DNA from: Flavobacteriaceae bacterium
GTDB taxonomy: Bacteria; Bacteroidota; Bacteroidia; Flavobacteriales; Flavobacteriaceae
DNA: 64,000 nt
Direction of reading: 5' to 3'
NCBI GenBank assembly: GCA_947446635.1
Contig: CANFHF010000010.1
Location: 1 to 64,000, forward strand
In this document: one piece after another, positions 20,860-30,555 of the stretch
Position numbering within the stretch: the stretch's first letter is position 1
How the letters are laid out: the number at the start of each line of letters is the position of its first letter
Notes under the pieces: generated by a model
Told to the model about the DNA's origin: nothing
Databases searched by the model: none
The model's input: only the letters and a program-made list of their open reading frames with translations
Position numbers and translations under genes: made by a program

Positions 20860-22317
20860 TTAAAAAACTAAAGTTTGAATAGCATGTGGCAAAATAGTAA
20901 CCTGCGTAGCTTCAGTACCAATACATAAATAATAATTTAATTTTTTATCGCTTTGATTCATAACAATTGTAATTACTTTTCCGTCTTTGTTTATAAAAGA
21001 AGTAGTTAGTAATTGACTTCGACTAGCAATAGAACTAATTCGTTTTGCTTCTTTCGAAATAAATTTTGAAAAATGGCCAATAAAATAATACGACGGTGTG
21101 TAAATCAATTCCCCCGTTTTTGTATCTGCATGAATTGGTGAAAAACAAAAATTACCTACGTGATTTGGACCTCCATTTTCATCTAGCAATATGTTCCAAT
21201 CGGTCCAACCCACGGTGCCATTGTTGAAATCGTTTATCATCGAACGACCATATCGCTCTCCGTTTTTCCATAGTTGGTATTTATTTGCATCAAATTTTTC
21301 AACACAGCCTTCGGTAAAAAGGAGGTTCTTGTTGGGGTACATTTCGTGTGTTTTTCCAACATTTCCATACATCATATCGCCTCCGCTCCAGTTTTCATAC
21401 CAATGGTAGCCAATTCCCCATACATATTTATTGGCTTTAGCATCATCAAGAATTGTAGTTACTCGTTGCGAAATTAAATCTCTATTATGATCCCAGATGG
21501 TTATTTTTTTGTTGCCAAAGCCTGATTTTTTCAAAGTTGGACCAAGGTAATTTTTAAGAAAATCCCTTTCTTCTTCAGCCGAATAAATACACGATTCCCA
21601 TCGTTGTGTTGCCATTGGCTCGTTTTGAATGGTTAATCCCCAAATAGGAATACCTTCTTTTTGGTAAGCGTTTATAAACTTAACGTAATAATTTGCCCAT
21701 GATTGATAATATTCGGGCAACAGTTTGCCTCCGTTGAGTACAGAAGCATTGTCTTTCATAAAGGCAGGTGGAGACCATGGGCTTGCATATAGAGTTGCTT
21801 CTTCGCCTATTAGTTCCATTGCTTTTTTAATTAATGGTATTCTGAATTTTTTATCGTGATCAATTGAAAATGTTTTCAAATCTTTATCGCCTTCGGTAAC
21901 ATAAGTGTACCTATCGGAACTAAAATCGCAACTATGAATAGTAGTTCGTATCAGCGAATACCCAATCCCTTTCTCTTTAGAATAATAGGCATCAAGTAAT
22001 TCTTGTTGTTTGTTTTGAGGTAATTTTGCAAATACTTCGGCCGAAGCATCGGTTATTGCACCGCCAATTCCTAAAAAGGTTTGATATGTTTTATTAGGAT
22101 TTACAAAGACACAAAGTTGTGTTTCTAAAGGCTGATTGAGTTCTTTAAAAGTGAGATTGTCTGTTTTTGTTAATCTTAAGTTTGTACTATCAGCAGAAGT
22201 ATAAACAATTACGGTTCTGTTTTGTATAGAAAAGGATGTTCCTCCCGATTTTTTTTTCCCTTGAGAAAAAGAAACTAATGAAAGAATCAATAATAGGGAT
22301 AGTGTTATATTTTTCAT
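20860..22317 (-). CDS. Glycoside hydrolase family 30 (glucosylceramidase / beta-glucanase-like)
   Basis: FLGIGGAITDASAEVF, YASPWSPPAFMK, LTIQNEPMATQRWESC, LLFTEGCVE, GTVGWTDWNILLDENGGPNHV. Confidence 0.93.
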   Translation of the reverse strand: MKNITLSLLLILSLVSFSQGKKKSGGTSFSIQNRTVIVYTSADSTNLRLTKTDNLTFKELNQPLETQLCVFVNPNKTYQTFLGIGGAITDASAEVFAKLPQNKQQELLDAYYSKEKGIGYSLIRTTIHSCDFSSDRYTYVTEGDKDLKTFSIDHDKKFRIPLIKKAMELIGEEATLYASPWSPPAFMKDNASVLNGGKLLPEYYQSWANYYVKFINAYQKEGIPIWGLTIQNEPMATQRWESCIYSAEEERDFLKNYLGPTLKKSGFGNKKITIWDHNRDLISQRVTTILDDAKANKYVWGIGYHWYENWSGGDMMYGNVGKTHEMYPNKNLLFTEGCVEKFDANKYQLWKNGERYGRSMINDFNNGTVGWTDWNILLDENGGPNHVGNFCFSPIHADTKTGELIYTPSYYFIGHFSKFISKEAKRISSIASRSQLLTTSFINKDGKVITIVMNQSDKKLNYYLCIGTEATQVTILPHAIQTLVF

Positions 22318-22326
22318 TTTTATATT

Positions 22327-24063
22327 TTACCAAATGTAAGTTCCAACAGCACCCGAATTTAGTGTTGTTGTTATCCATTTTCCGTTGTGTTTTATGTTAA
22401 AATTTTCCGTTGTATAGCCATCATTTTCAATAATCAGTACTTTTTTGCCAGAAGGTGTTTTAAAAGCTACATTACTTAAATTACCACTCGTATTTGATGC
22501 AATTCTAATAGAACCATCTGGAACAAATTTCGATGCATGAGCAATAATATAATAGCTCACATTTCGAGCAACACTACCATTGGAAATAGTTAATGCACCT
22601 TTGCATTGAGTACATCCACCAGAAGTATGAGGTTCAAAAGAGGCATTGTTTGCTAAATTCCATTCTAATGCGTTTTTGCTCCAATTTCTCATGGAACCAA
22701 TAACAACATTTTTTGTATGCCATTTCAAATCTCCTCCAAAATCACCAGTTGAAGAAGTCCATTGTTCTGTAAAATAAACATTTTTATTTGGGAAAGCAGT
22801 ATGAACAGTTGTTAAAGCACTAATATCCCCACCGTATAAATGAAATGCCGAACCATCAACATAAGGATAGGCTGCAGCGTCACTTAATATGCTAATTGGA
22901 TAACTTGGGACGTCGCAATTGTGATCGTAACTTACGATTTTAGTAGTAATATTTTCATTTTGGAATGCTAATCCTAGTTTTTTTATAAAACTCAATTCTT
23001 GTGCAGCCGACATTGTCATACTTGGATTGTTATTTGGATTCAGAGGTTCGTTTTGAGGGCAAATGGCATCTATTGTAATTCCATTTGCTTGCATACCTTG
23101 AATGTATTTTACAAAGTAAGTGGCATACGAATTATAATAATTGACTGACAACGTGCTGCCAACAGAAGTGTAATTACTTTTCATCCAGGAAGGTGCTGAC
23201 CATGGCACAGCCATTAATTTTATATTTGGATTGATGAGAATAATTTCTTTAAGCAATGGAATTAAATTTGTCATATCTGGCGCAAGGCTAAACAGTAATT
23301 GACTTGTATCTGATTGTCCACTAGGTAAGTCATTATAGCTAAAAACAGTAGCATTCAAATCGGATGCGCCAATGCTAATCCTTAAGTAACTTATTCCAAT
23401 AGAATGGGTTGAATTGCCAAAAAGTTCCTGTAATAATTCTTGTTTTTTTGCTGGATTTAATGAGTTAATTAACTCGGCGCTTCCGCCTGTTAATGTATAA
23501 CCAAATCCATCAATTGTTTGAAAAGTTTGATTTTCATCAACGTTAATTGTTTGATAACTATTGACTGAAGTTCCAAATGCTTGAATTGTGTTTTGTTTTT
23601 GAAGTAATACCGATTGGTCTCCTTTTGTTAGCCAAATATCAACTTCACTAGCAAGAATTCCATTATCGAGGATTGTTCCAACACCAATTATCGGAGAGGT
23701 ATTACAGGTATTGTTTGATGTTACTGTACCTGTTATCGTAAATGTTTCTGTCGATTCTGTAATAGAGTCATTATTGGTTGGAATATTTACCGTTATTGAT
23801 GTTTGCCCTGCCAGAATTGTTTTTGTTATAACAGTGGTGGTAAAATCATCAGTTGTTGCGGTGTTAGGTGTCGTTATAAGGTTAATAGTAGTAGCAGTAG
23901 TACTGGTGTCAGTTAATGTTATTGTAAAAATCACATCGGCTCCTTCTGTAACAGGAGTACTTGTAATACTTATTATTGGCTTTAAAACAGGAGCTGCTTC
24001 TGCATTTGCTGAAGAGCATTTGGATAGAAAAGCAGTAAACGTTAAAAAAAGTAAAAGTTTCAT
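22327..24063 (-). CDS. Lipoprotein GH30 with N-terminal Calx-beta-like domain
   Basis: Lipobox FLSKCSS; ITSTPVTEGADVIFTITLTDTSTTATTINLITTPNTATTDDFT...TESTETFTITGTVT (Calx-beta-like); GH30 motifs DGFGYTLTGGSAELI, VPWSAPSWMKS, CPQNEPLNPN, YFTEQWT. Confidence 0.9.
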   Translation of the reverse strand: MKLLLFLTFTAFLSKCSSANAEAAPVLKPIISITSTPVTEGADVIFTITLTDTSTTATTINLITTPNTATTDDFTTTVITKTILAGQTSITVNIPTNNDSITESTETFTITGTVTSNNTCNTSPIIGVGTILDNGILASEVDIWLTKGDQSVLLQKQNTIQAFGTSVNSYQTINVDENQTFQTIDGFGYTLTGGSAELINSLNPAKKQELLQELFGNSTHSIGISYLRISIGASDLNATVFSYNDLPSGQSDTSQLLFSLAPDMTNLIPLLKEIILINPNIKLMAVPWSAPSWMKSNYTSVGSTLSVNYYNSYATYFVKYIQGMQANGITIDAICPQNEPLNPNNNPSMTMSAAQELSFIKKLGLAFQNENITTKIVSYDHNCDVPSYPISILSDAAAYPYVDGSAFHLYGGDISALTTVHTAFPNKNVYFTEQWTSSTGDFGGDLKWHTKNVVIGSMRNWSKNALEWNLANNASFEPHTSGGCTQCKGALTISNGSVARNVSYYIIAHASKFVPDGSIRIASNTSGNLSNVAFKTPSGKKVLIIENDGYTTENFNIKHNGKWITTTLNSGAVGTYIW

Positions 24064-24074
24064 AATTTTATTTA

Positions 24075-24935
24075 TTAGTAACCATAATTGTTATTTAAAT
24101 CTATTTCAACAAAAACCGGAAGATGGTCTGATGGATATTTTAAATCTTTTGAATCACTTAAGACCGCATATTTTATAACTTTATAATTTGTTTTTTTTGA
24201 TATAAAAATATAATCAATCAACTTAGTAACAGCTTCATCATGTTTGAAATTATTAAATGTTCCTGAAGGTCCAAATGGTTTTTCTTCTGAAATAGCACGG
24301 CTATCATCCATTACTTTTTTCAACGCAATAATCCTTGCGGTAGTAGGCTCTGAATTAAAATCACCCATAAATAGTACAGGGTATTTTTTGGAATTTAATG
24401 ATTCTATTTTTGAAAGAATAAGTTCAATTCCCTTGGTTCTAGCTTCTTCGCCTATATGGTCTAAATGGGTATTGAATACCCAAAAAGCATCTTTTGTTTT
24501 TTTATCTACAAATAAAGCATAGGTGCAAACTCTATTATAAGCAGCGTCCCAACCTTTTGAAATTTCGTTAGGAGTTTCAGAAAGCCAAAAAGTATTGGAT
24601 TCCTTTATTCTAAACCTTTCTCTTTTGTAAAATATAGAAGAGGATTCTCCTTTTCCAACCCCTTCTCTTCCAATTCCAACATTGTCATATTGAGTAAGAA
24701 GAGAGCTAATGTCAATTACTTGGTTTGGTTTTGCTTCTTGAATTCCAAAGATGTCTGGTTCGTAAAACTGGATTTGAGAAGCAAAAAAATCTTTACGATG
24801 TGTCCAATCATTTTCACCATCAACGGCTACATCAAGGCGAATGTTATAGGTCATCAATTTAATGGTTTGACAATTTACCGTCACGCCATTGTTAAGAACG
24901 ACTAGAAACACTATTAATTTATGGAAACACCTCAT
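24075..24935 (-). CDS. Exported endonuclease/exonuclease/phosphatase (EEP) family protein
   Basis: Hydrophobic N-terminus; KLMTYNIRLD, PDIFGIQEAKPNQ, FNTHLDHIGEEAR, FMGDFNSEP, YPSDHLPVFVEI. Confidence 0.92.
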   Translation of the reverse strand: MRCFHKLIVFLVVLNNGVTVNCQTIKLMTYNIRLDVAVDGENDWTHRKDFFASQIQFYEPDIFGIQEAKPNQVIDISSLLTQYDNVGIGREGVGKGESSSIFYKRERFRIKESNTFWLSETPNEISKGWDAAYNRVCTYALFVDKKTKDAFWVFNTHLDHIGEEARTKGIELILSKIESLNSKKYPVLFMGDFNSEPTTARIIALKKVMDDSRAISEEKPFGPSGTFNNFKHDEAVTKLIDYIFISKKTNYKVIKYAVLSDSKDLKYPSDHLPVFVEIDLNNNYGY

Positions 24936-25048
24936 CTTTTTCTAAATTTTCCATTGATATTTCTGTTTTTTAAAAATGCAAATCAAAATTAACAGTCGAA
25001 AAAAAGTAACGTACTTTAAAAGCACAACTTTTTCATTACATGCAGATT

Positions 25049-26545
25049 TTAATAACCAGGATTTTGTGTTAAATTCGGATTATTCTCCAAAACAGCTTGC
25101 GGCACAGGCAATAATAAATGATTGACATCTAAATTATTAGCATATGGCATCGGTATTTGCACACTTATATCTGGTGTAGGATTATACGTTTGCTGAGACA
25201 AAATTTCAATTGATTTTCCTTCTCTTTTCAAATCAAACCATCTATGCCCTTCAAATGCTAATTCCACAAATCGTTCTTTAAGAATTTTATTAATTGCATC
25301 GTCTTCGGATACTGCAGGCTCCACATTTGCTAATGAAACTCTAGTTCTTATTTGGTTTACCAATGTCATTGCACCAGTAAGATCTCCGGTATGTGCTAGA
25401 GCCTCTGCTTTTAATAGTATAATGTCGGCTAGACGAAAAATATAGAAATTTTGAGATCCATCTGTAGCACGCATTCTCCAAGGATTTGGGAATTTAGTAT
25501 AAGATGTCCAATACGGATCTGCGAATGTTGTAGGGAAAAGTTTAATTGTTGAAAGTTTCCTTTTGGCATCTAATGCGAGGTTTAATGTATGTGATGGGGT
25601 ATTGAATTTTTTCCAATTGCTTCCAAGAAATACATTAGTACACCAACCGTTTATTCCCCCTACATCTAGGGGATTACCATTTACCTCCCAAATAGATTCT
25701 GCATTTCCATCATGAAGATTGTTAAACAGGTCATCAAAATCAGGCATTAGACTATATTTACCACTATTAATTACCGCATTCGAATATTGAATACATTTTG
25801 CCCAATCAGGATTTGGCATGGTAGCATATACTTTTGCTAATAAAGCATTGGCAGCACCTTTACTGGCTCTGAATTTACTCGCTGCAGCTGTAGTCGATCT
25901 AGGTGCTTTAGCTAAAGCCACTTCACAATCTGCAATTATAGCATCATATACTTCTGAAACAGGTTTTCTTACGGGATATAATGAAGGATAAAGTTGGTCG
26001 AAATTGTCGTTATTTATTGAGGTTACTGTTTCGTTTACCAATGGGAAATCTCCCCATGTTTGCACCGCTTGAAAACGAGTCATGGCTCTGATTAAAGAGG
26101 CTTCCCCAATCATTTCATCTTTTCTTTCTTGAGATAGTCCCTCTGCCTTATCCGCATAATTGATCACTAGATTACACCTTTTTACAAAATCATTCAGCCA
26201 ATTCCAATCTCTAGCAACAACATAATCGGTAGCAATGGTTCGGTATTCGTCTATTTGAAAAAAGTCATCGCCATCAGCACCGGAATACGCTACATCAGAT
26301 CCGGCATCGCCAAGAAAAAAATAGTCAAACTGCCAATATTCAATCCCAAAAGAATTATTACAGGATTTCATGGCTAATTCCGCTTCGACGGCGTTGCTGA
26401 TTAATTGTTCGGTTTGAGGCGGGCTGATTTCGTCCGTAATGGGCTCCGTGTTTAATAGATTATCCGTGATATCACTACAAGAAGTAAGAAGCAAAATGCT
26501 TACGCTAAAAAACACTATTTTTTTATATATATTTGATTTTTTCAT
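25049..26545 (-). CDS. susD: RagB/SusD family nutrient-uptake outer-membrane lipoprotein
   Basis: Lipobox LLTSCSD; RAMTRFQAVQTWGDFPLVNE, FRLADIILLKAEALAHTGD, ERFVELAFEGHRWFDLKREGK. Confidence 0.96.
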   Translation of the reverse strand: MKKSNIYKKIVFFSVSILLLTSCSDITDNLLNTEPITDEISPPQTEQLISNAVEAELAMKSCNNSFGIEYWQFDYFFLGDAGSDVAYSGADGDDFFQIDEYRTIATDYVVARDWNWLNDFVKRCNLVINYADKAEGLSQERKDEMIGEASLIRAMTRFQAVQTWGDFPLVNETVTSINNDNFDQLYPSLYPVRKPVSEVYDAIIADCEVALAKAPRSTTAAASKFRASKGAANALLAKVYATMPNPDWAKCIQYSNAVINSGKYSLMPDFDDLFNNLHDGNAESIWEVNGNPLDVGGINGWCTNVFLGSNWKKFNTPSHTLNLALDAKRKLSTIKLFPTTFADPYWTSYTKFPNPWRMRATDGSQNFYIFRLADIILLKAEALAHTGDLTGAMTLVNQIRTRVSLANVEPAVSEDDAINKILKERFVELAFEGHRWFDLKREGKSIEILSQQTYNPTPDISVQIPMPYANNLDVNHLLLPVPQAVLENNPNLTQNPGY

Positions 26546-26561
26546 AGTTTATAGTTTTAAA

Positions 26562-29525
26562 TTAAAATCCAGCTTTTAAACCGAAAATAAATGTTCGTAC
26601 TTGAGGATAGGTGCCATAATCAATACCTTGTCCCGTTCCTGTATTTCCTCCAAAAGCACTAACTTCTGGATCAAATCCTGAATATTTCGTCCAAGTAATT
26701 AGATTTTGCCCTGTGGCATATAATTTTAAAGAACTTAGGCCTAAAAACAATTTTTTAAAATTATAGCCTAAGGTCGCCGCTTTAATCCGAATGTATGATC
26801 CATCTTCAATCCACCGGGTAGAGTTTGCGGTTGCGGCAATTCCTTGAAAATTAGTTGGCCCTGCTTTAGGAACATCGGTTATTTGTCCCACAGTGGTCCA
26901 CCTGTCTAAAACAGCAACTGATTGGTTTTTGTTGTCCTTCATTCCTTCTAAATCAATGCGAGAGGCATTGAAAATATCGTTTCCTTGACTACTAGTTACT
27001 AGGACATCTAGCAAAAATCCTTTATAAGAAAAGGTGTTAGTGATGCCAAAAGTATATTTTGGCATGGCATTTCCAATTATGGTTTGATCACTCCCAGGTT
27101 TAATAAAACCATCTACATTAAGGTCTTTAAATTCTAAAATTCCAGTTGTTGAATTTACTTCTTTCACCACATAACCATAAAAATTACCCAAAGATTGCCC
27201 TTTTACTATTTTATTTACGTTGGCATATCCTTTGTAAATTACATCAGAATATTTTCCCATTTCCAATACTTTATTTTCAATAAAGGAAATATTAAAGTTT
27301 GTGTTCCAGTTGAAATCGCCTTTAATATTAGTTGTGCTTAATGCCAATTCCAATCCTTTGTTTTCAAGTTTTCCTCCATTATATAAATAGGGGATATTGA
27401 AAACACTAACATTATTAAATAAATTAGAAGTTATTTTTTTGAAGGCGTCAAGATTTAATCTTACCCGATTATTTAGCAAGGACAAATCTAATCCCACATT
27501 GAAATCGGAGGTGGTTTCCCAAGTTAAATCGGTGTTGATATAGTTTTGTAAGGTTCCGTGATCGTCACCAAGTAATCCAAATGAGGAATATTCGCTAACG
27601 CCATTAATATTACCTGATTGACCCCAGCCACCTCTTATTTTTAATTCTGAAATGATACGGTTGTTTTTTAGAATATTTTCGTTTGATACAATCCAAGCTG
27701 CGGAAACCCCAGGAAAGTAACCCCATTTATGATTTTTAGCCAATTGAGACGCTCCGCTGTTTCTATAGACCATATTCAAAATATACTTTTCTTTGAAATT
27801 ATAAGTGACTCTACCAAAATAGGAAATATAATTTTTTTCTCTTGCAATGGTGTCTGAAGACTGTCGGTTTAAAAACATCATTTGTGAAATATCCAATTTC
27901 CTTAAATCGGTTGCGAAACCGGTTCCTTCAATTTTCAGTTGGTCATATCGTTGTTTTTGAATGCTACTTCCCGCCATTAAACTAATATCATGATTACTGG
28001 ATTTTATAGCATAATTTAAAGTGTTTTCTATATTCCAATTCCTATTTACAGCGTTGTGTTCTCGGCCAATCCCTTTCGTATTGGCTGGGTTAGAAGCTTC
28101 TCCACGACCATAATTAGATCGGTAACTATCTACAAAAAAATCGTAAACACTTTTATAAAGATCTACGGATGATGCAGGTTTCCATATTAAGTTTTTAGCC
28201 AAGGTAATATCAAGGCTTAAATTAGCCAAATATCGAATGGTTTTGTTGTCTTCTTGTCGGCTTTGAAAAGAAATCGGATTTTCTAATGAAGCTACTGGAT
28301 TGGCAGCAAATTGACCTGGTTCTTGACCATTAGCCACGGCTCCACCTACAAGCCCATCTGCATAAATGGGTAAGAAAGCTGGAGTTGTTAAGGCGCTTAA
28401 AATAACACCGCCTTGATTGGCGCTATTGTTGTCGCTAGTGTTGTTCAGCATTGTCTGAATTAGATTCATATTGACATGGGCTTTCAGCCAAGGCGCTGCA
28501 TTCACATCTACGTTTACTCTTCCGGACAATCTAGAGAAATTAGAAGGCGATACAATTCCTTTGGTGTCTTGATAGCCTAATGAGGCAAATGCCTTTATGT
28601 CTTCGCTTCCTCCTGAGTATGAAAAATCATAGTTTTTATCTATTCCAGTTTGAAACACTAAATCTCGCCAATTGCTATTTATTCCGACATATTTAGGATC
28701 ATCTATATAGCCAACATATCCTGTAGAAATACCGCTCATTAATGTTCTGTATTGTTCTGTATTCAAAACACTAATGTTTTTTACAATTTTTGAATTTCCT
28801 AAATAAGATGTAAAACTGAAGGTGTTTTTATTGACTTTTCCTCTTTTTGTAGTGATAATTACAACGCCTGCGCTTCCATTAACACCGTAAATTGCCGTAG
28901 CAGTTGCATCTTTTAATATTTGGATGTCTACAATGTCATCCGTGCTAATACCAGTACTGTCATAGGTTTGAACGCCATCAATAACAAACATTGGATTGTT
29001 CCCAGAATTGATAGAGCTTAAACCACGAATTCTAATATCTAAACCAACTCCTGGTTTTCCTGAAGGCTGGATCACGTTTACCCCAGCCGCATTTCCTTGT
29101 AAAGCTTGACCAACATTAAATAACGGACGGTCATCAAAGGCTTCTGATCGAACGGTTGAAATGGCATTGGTGATATTCTTTTTCTTTTGTGTGCCGTATC
29201 CAACGTTGATGACAACTTCTTCTAATTTATTGGTTTCTTCGGTAAGTGATATATTTAGTGTTTGTGATTTAGTCACTTTTACCTCTTTAGAAACAGATCC
29301 AATATTTGAAAATAGTATAATATCGTTTGCGTTTACTTTTATAGAATAATTCCCATCTAAACTAGAGGAAACGCCTTTTTTACTATTTTTAATACTAACA
29401 TTCGCACCTGGAATGCCTAATTTTGTTTTAGAGTCAGATACAATTCCTTTAATTTCAATTGTTTGCGAATTTGCAAAAGCAACAATAAAAAGAAAAAGTA
29501 ACCCTAGATAATTTTTAAATTTCAT
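26562..29525 (-). CDS. susC: SusC/RagA family TonB-linked outer-membrane protein
   Basis: Carboxypeptidase-regulatory-like N-domain, VVINVGYGTQKKKNITNAIS, plug (VIDGVQTYDSTGISTDDIVDIQILKDATATAIYG), C-terminal beta-strand FGLKAGF. Confidence 0.97.
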   Translation of the reverse strand: MKFKNYLGLLFLFIVAFANSQTIEIKGIVSDSKTKLGIPGANVSIKNSKKGVSSSLDGNYSIKVNANDIILFSNIGSVSKEVKVTKSQTLNISLTEETNKLEEVVINVGYGTQKKKNITNAISTVRSEAFDDRPLFNVGQALQGNAAGVNVIQPSGKPGVGLDIRIRGLSSINSGNNPMFVIDGVQTYDSTGISTDDIVDIQILKDATATAIYGVNGSAGVVIITTKRGKVNKNTFSFTSYLGNSKIVKNISVLNTEQYRTLMSGISTGYVGYIDDPKYVGINSNWRDLVFQTGIDKNYDFSYSGGSEDIKAFASLGYQDTKGIVSPSNFSRLSGRVNVDVNAAPWLKAHVNMNLIQTMLNNTSDNNSANQGGVILSALTTPAFLPIYADGLVGGAVANGQEPGQFAANPVASLENPISFQSRQEDNKTIRYLANLSLDITLAKNLIWKPASSVDLYKSVYDFFVDSYRSNYGRGEASNPANTKGIGREHNAVNRNWNIENTLNYAIKSSNHDISLMAGSSIQKQRYDQLKIEGTGFATDLRKLDISQMMFLNRQSSDTIAREKNYISYFGRVTYNFKEKYILNMVYRNSGASQLAKNHKWGYFPGVSAAWIVSNENILKNNRIISELKIRGGWGQSGNINGVSEYSSFGLLGDDHGTLQNYINTDLTWETTSDFNVGLDLSLLNNRVRLNLDAFKKITSNLFNNVSVFNIPYLYNGGKLENKGLELALSTTNIKGDFNWNTNFNISFIENKVLEMGKYSDVIYKGYANVNKIVKGQSLGNFYGYVVKEVNSTTGILEFKDLNVDGFIKPGSDQTIIGNAMPKYTFGITNTFSYKGFLLDVLVTSSQGNDIFNASRIDLEGMKDNKNQSVAVLDRWTTVGQITDVPKAGPTNFQGIAATANSTRWIEDGSYIRIKAATLGYNFKKLFLGLSSLKLYATGQNLITWTKYSGFDPEVSAFGGNTGTGQGIDYGTYPQVRTFIFGLKAGF

Positions 29526-29652
29526 AATAGTTTAATTTTGGTTTTTTTTGGATTAATTCATTTGACAATGGTTTTGATTCTGTTCTTGTGAAACAACTAT
29601 TCTAGTCCGTTTCTAATGCCGAGTTCTGTTCAATATTCTATAAAATGCTTTT

Positions 29653-29745
29653 TTATGAGATGAGAAGAAATACAACCCAAGTCCCTATGAGGCTAATTAT
29701 CGCCCAGGAACAAACTTCAACCCACATCTCATCTGAATTTCTCAT
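29653..29745 (-). CDS. Putative 30-aa membrane micro-protein in the susC leader
   Basis: ATG (29745) to TAA (29653) reads MRNSDEMWVEVCSWAIISLIGTWVVFLLIS: charged N-terminus followed by one hydrophobic helix. Confidence 0.4.
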   Translation of the reverse strand: MRNSDEMWVEVCSWAIISLIGTWVVFLLIS

Positions 29746-29822
29746 ATTTTTTCATTTTTAAATTCAATGACTGCTTCATTATTATTCTCATATATATGAA
29801 ATAGACAGCAATCCCTTGCGGT

Positions 29823-29957
29823 ACAATATTAGCCTTTGTTTAACTATAAAGGCAGTAAGTTTACTACACTTGAATTACGCTAGTAAAAACAGACTCATTA
29901 CTTGTTGATTACTTTTATTTTTTTAAATAATTGTTTTTCAATACTTTAATTCAAAAT
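29823..29957 (-). promoter_or_regulatory. Copy 1 of duplicated PUL cis-element upstream of susC
   Basis: Shares 21-bp identical core actacacttgaattacgctag (29863-29883) plus gttgatta..taaataattgtttttcaata block with 33883-34015. Confidence 0.75.
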
Positions 29958-29996
29958 AGGCTAATAAAAAAATAATTTCATTTTTTACCGAAAGAT

Positions 29997-30278
29997 GAAT
30001 TTAAAACAGTTAAAAAACATCCGCCCTTTTTATTGGGGCTACAAAAATACCAAGTACCATCACGAATACAAGAGGGTGATATGATTATTTAATAGGAATC
30101 CAAAGATCAAAAATAATATAAAGATCAAAATCTAGAATTTGTAGACTATAACTTATAGAAAGCAGCTATTAATTTACGGAATCAAATAGATTACGATTTT
30201 AGTTTTCTTCACCGAGAATGTTATCTAGTACTGATCCAAATGAGCCACTAAAATGTTGATGAAAATTAGTGCATTTGG
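29997..30278 (+). pseudogene. Decayed fragment of a paralog of the triple-tyrosine/HTH regulator (34105-37017)
   Basis: 29997-30126 aligns to about 34851-34983 (e.g. atttaataggaa..caaag.tcaaaaataata); 30130-30278 aligns to about 36062-36222 (gctatt.attt.c.gaatcaaa...tacgattt.agttttcttcacc); stops and frameshifts, about 1.1 kb internal deletion. Confidence 0.8.
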
Positions 30279-30498
30279 TTATCCCAATCATTATCAACCA
30301 TTTTAGTACAATGACTTTGAATACCATGTGGTTTTTTGGTTTGTGTAATTTAAATAAGACCTCTTTCAATAGCGCTAACGATTTATGATTAAATGTCACA
30401 CTGACTACGCTAACTACGCTGATTATAATTTGTGTGTTCATTATTCATAACGATGATTTTTGTATATCGCTATTCAGGATGGGATATTAATAAACAAA

Positions 30499-30526
30499 AA
30501 AAAGGCTGTCCTTTCGGACAGCCTTT
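30499..30526 (-). terminator. Strong rho-independent terminator after the T9SS glycan-binding gene
   Basis: Perfect 11-bp stem aaaggctgtcc-tttc-ggacagccttt with T-tract on the minus strand. Confidence 0.88.
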
Positions 30527-30555
30527 CTCTTTTAATAAGAGTATCTAGGATACGA

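Noticed and set aside
23711-24178. 155-aa plus-strand ORF
   Set aside because: Antisense to the Thr/Val-rich Calx-beta-like region of the GH30 gene; low-complexity artefact
30199-30441. 80-aa minus-strand ORF (MNTQIIISVVSVVSVTFNHKSL...)
   Set aside because: Its 3' half is antisense to the regulator relic at 30130-30278; no recognisable family, so not called as a gene
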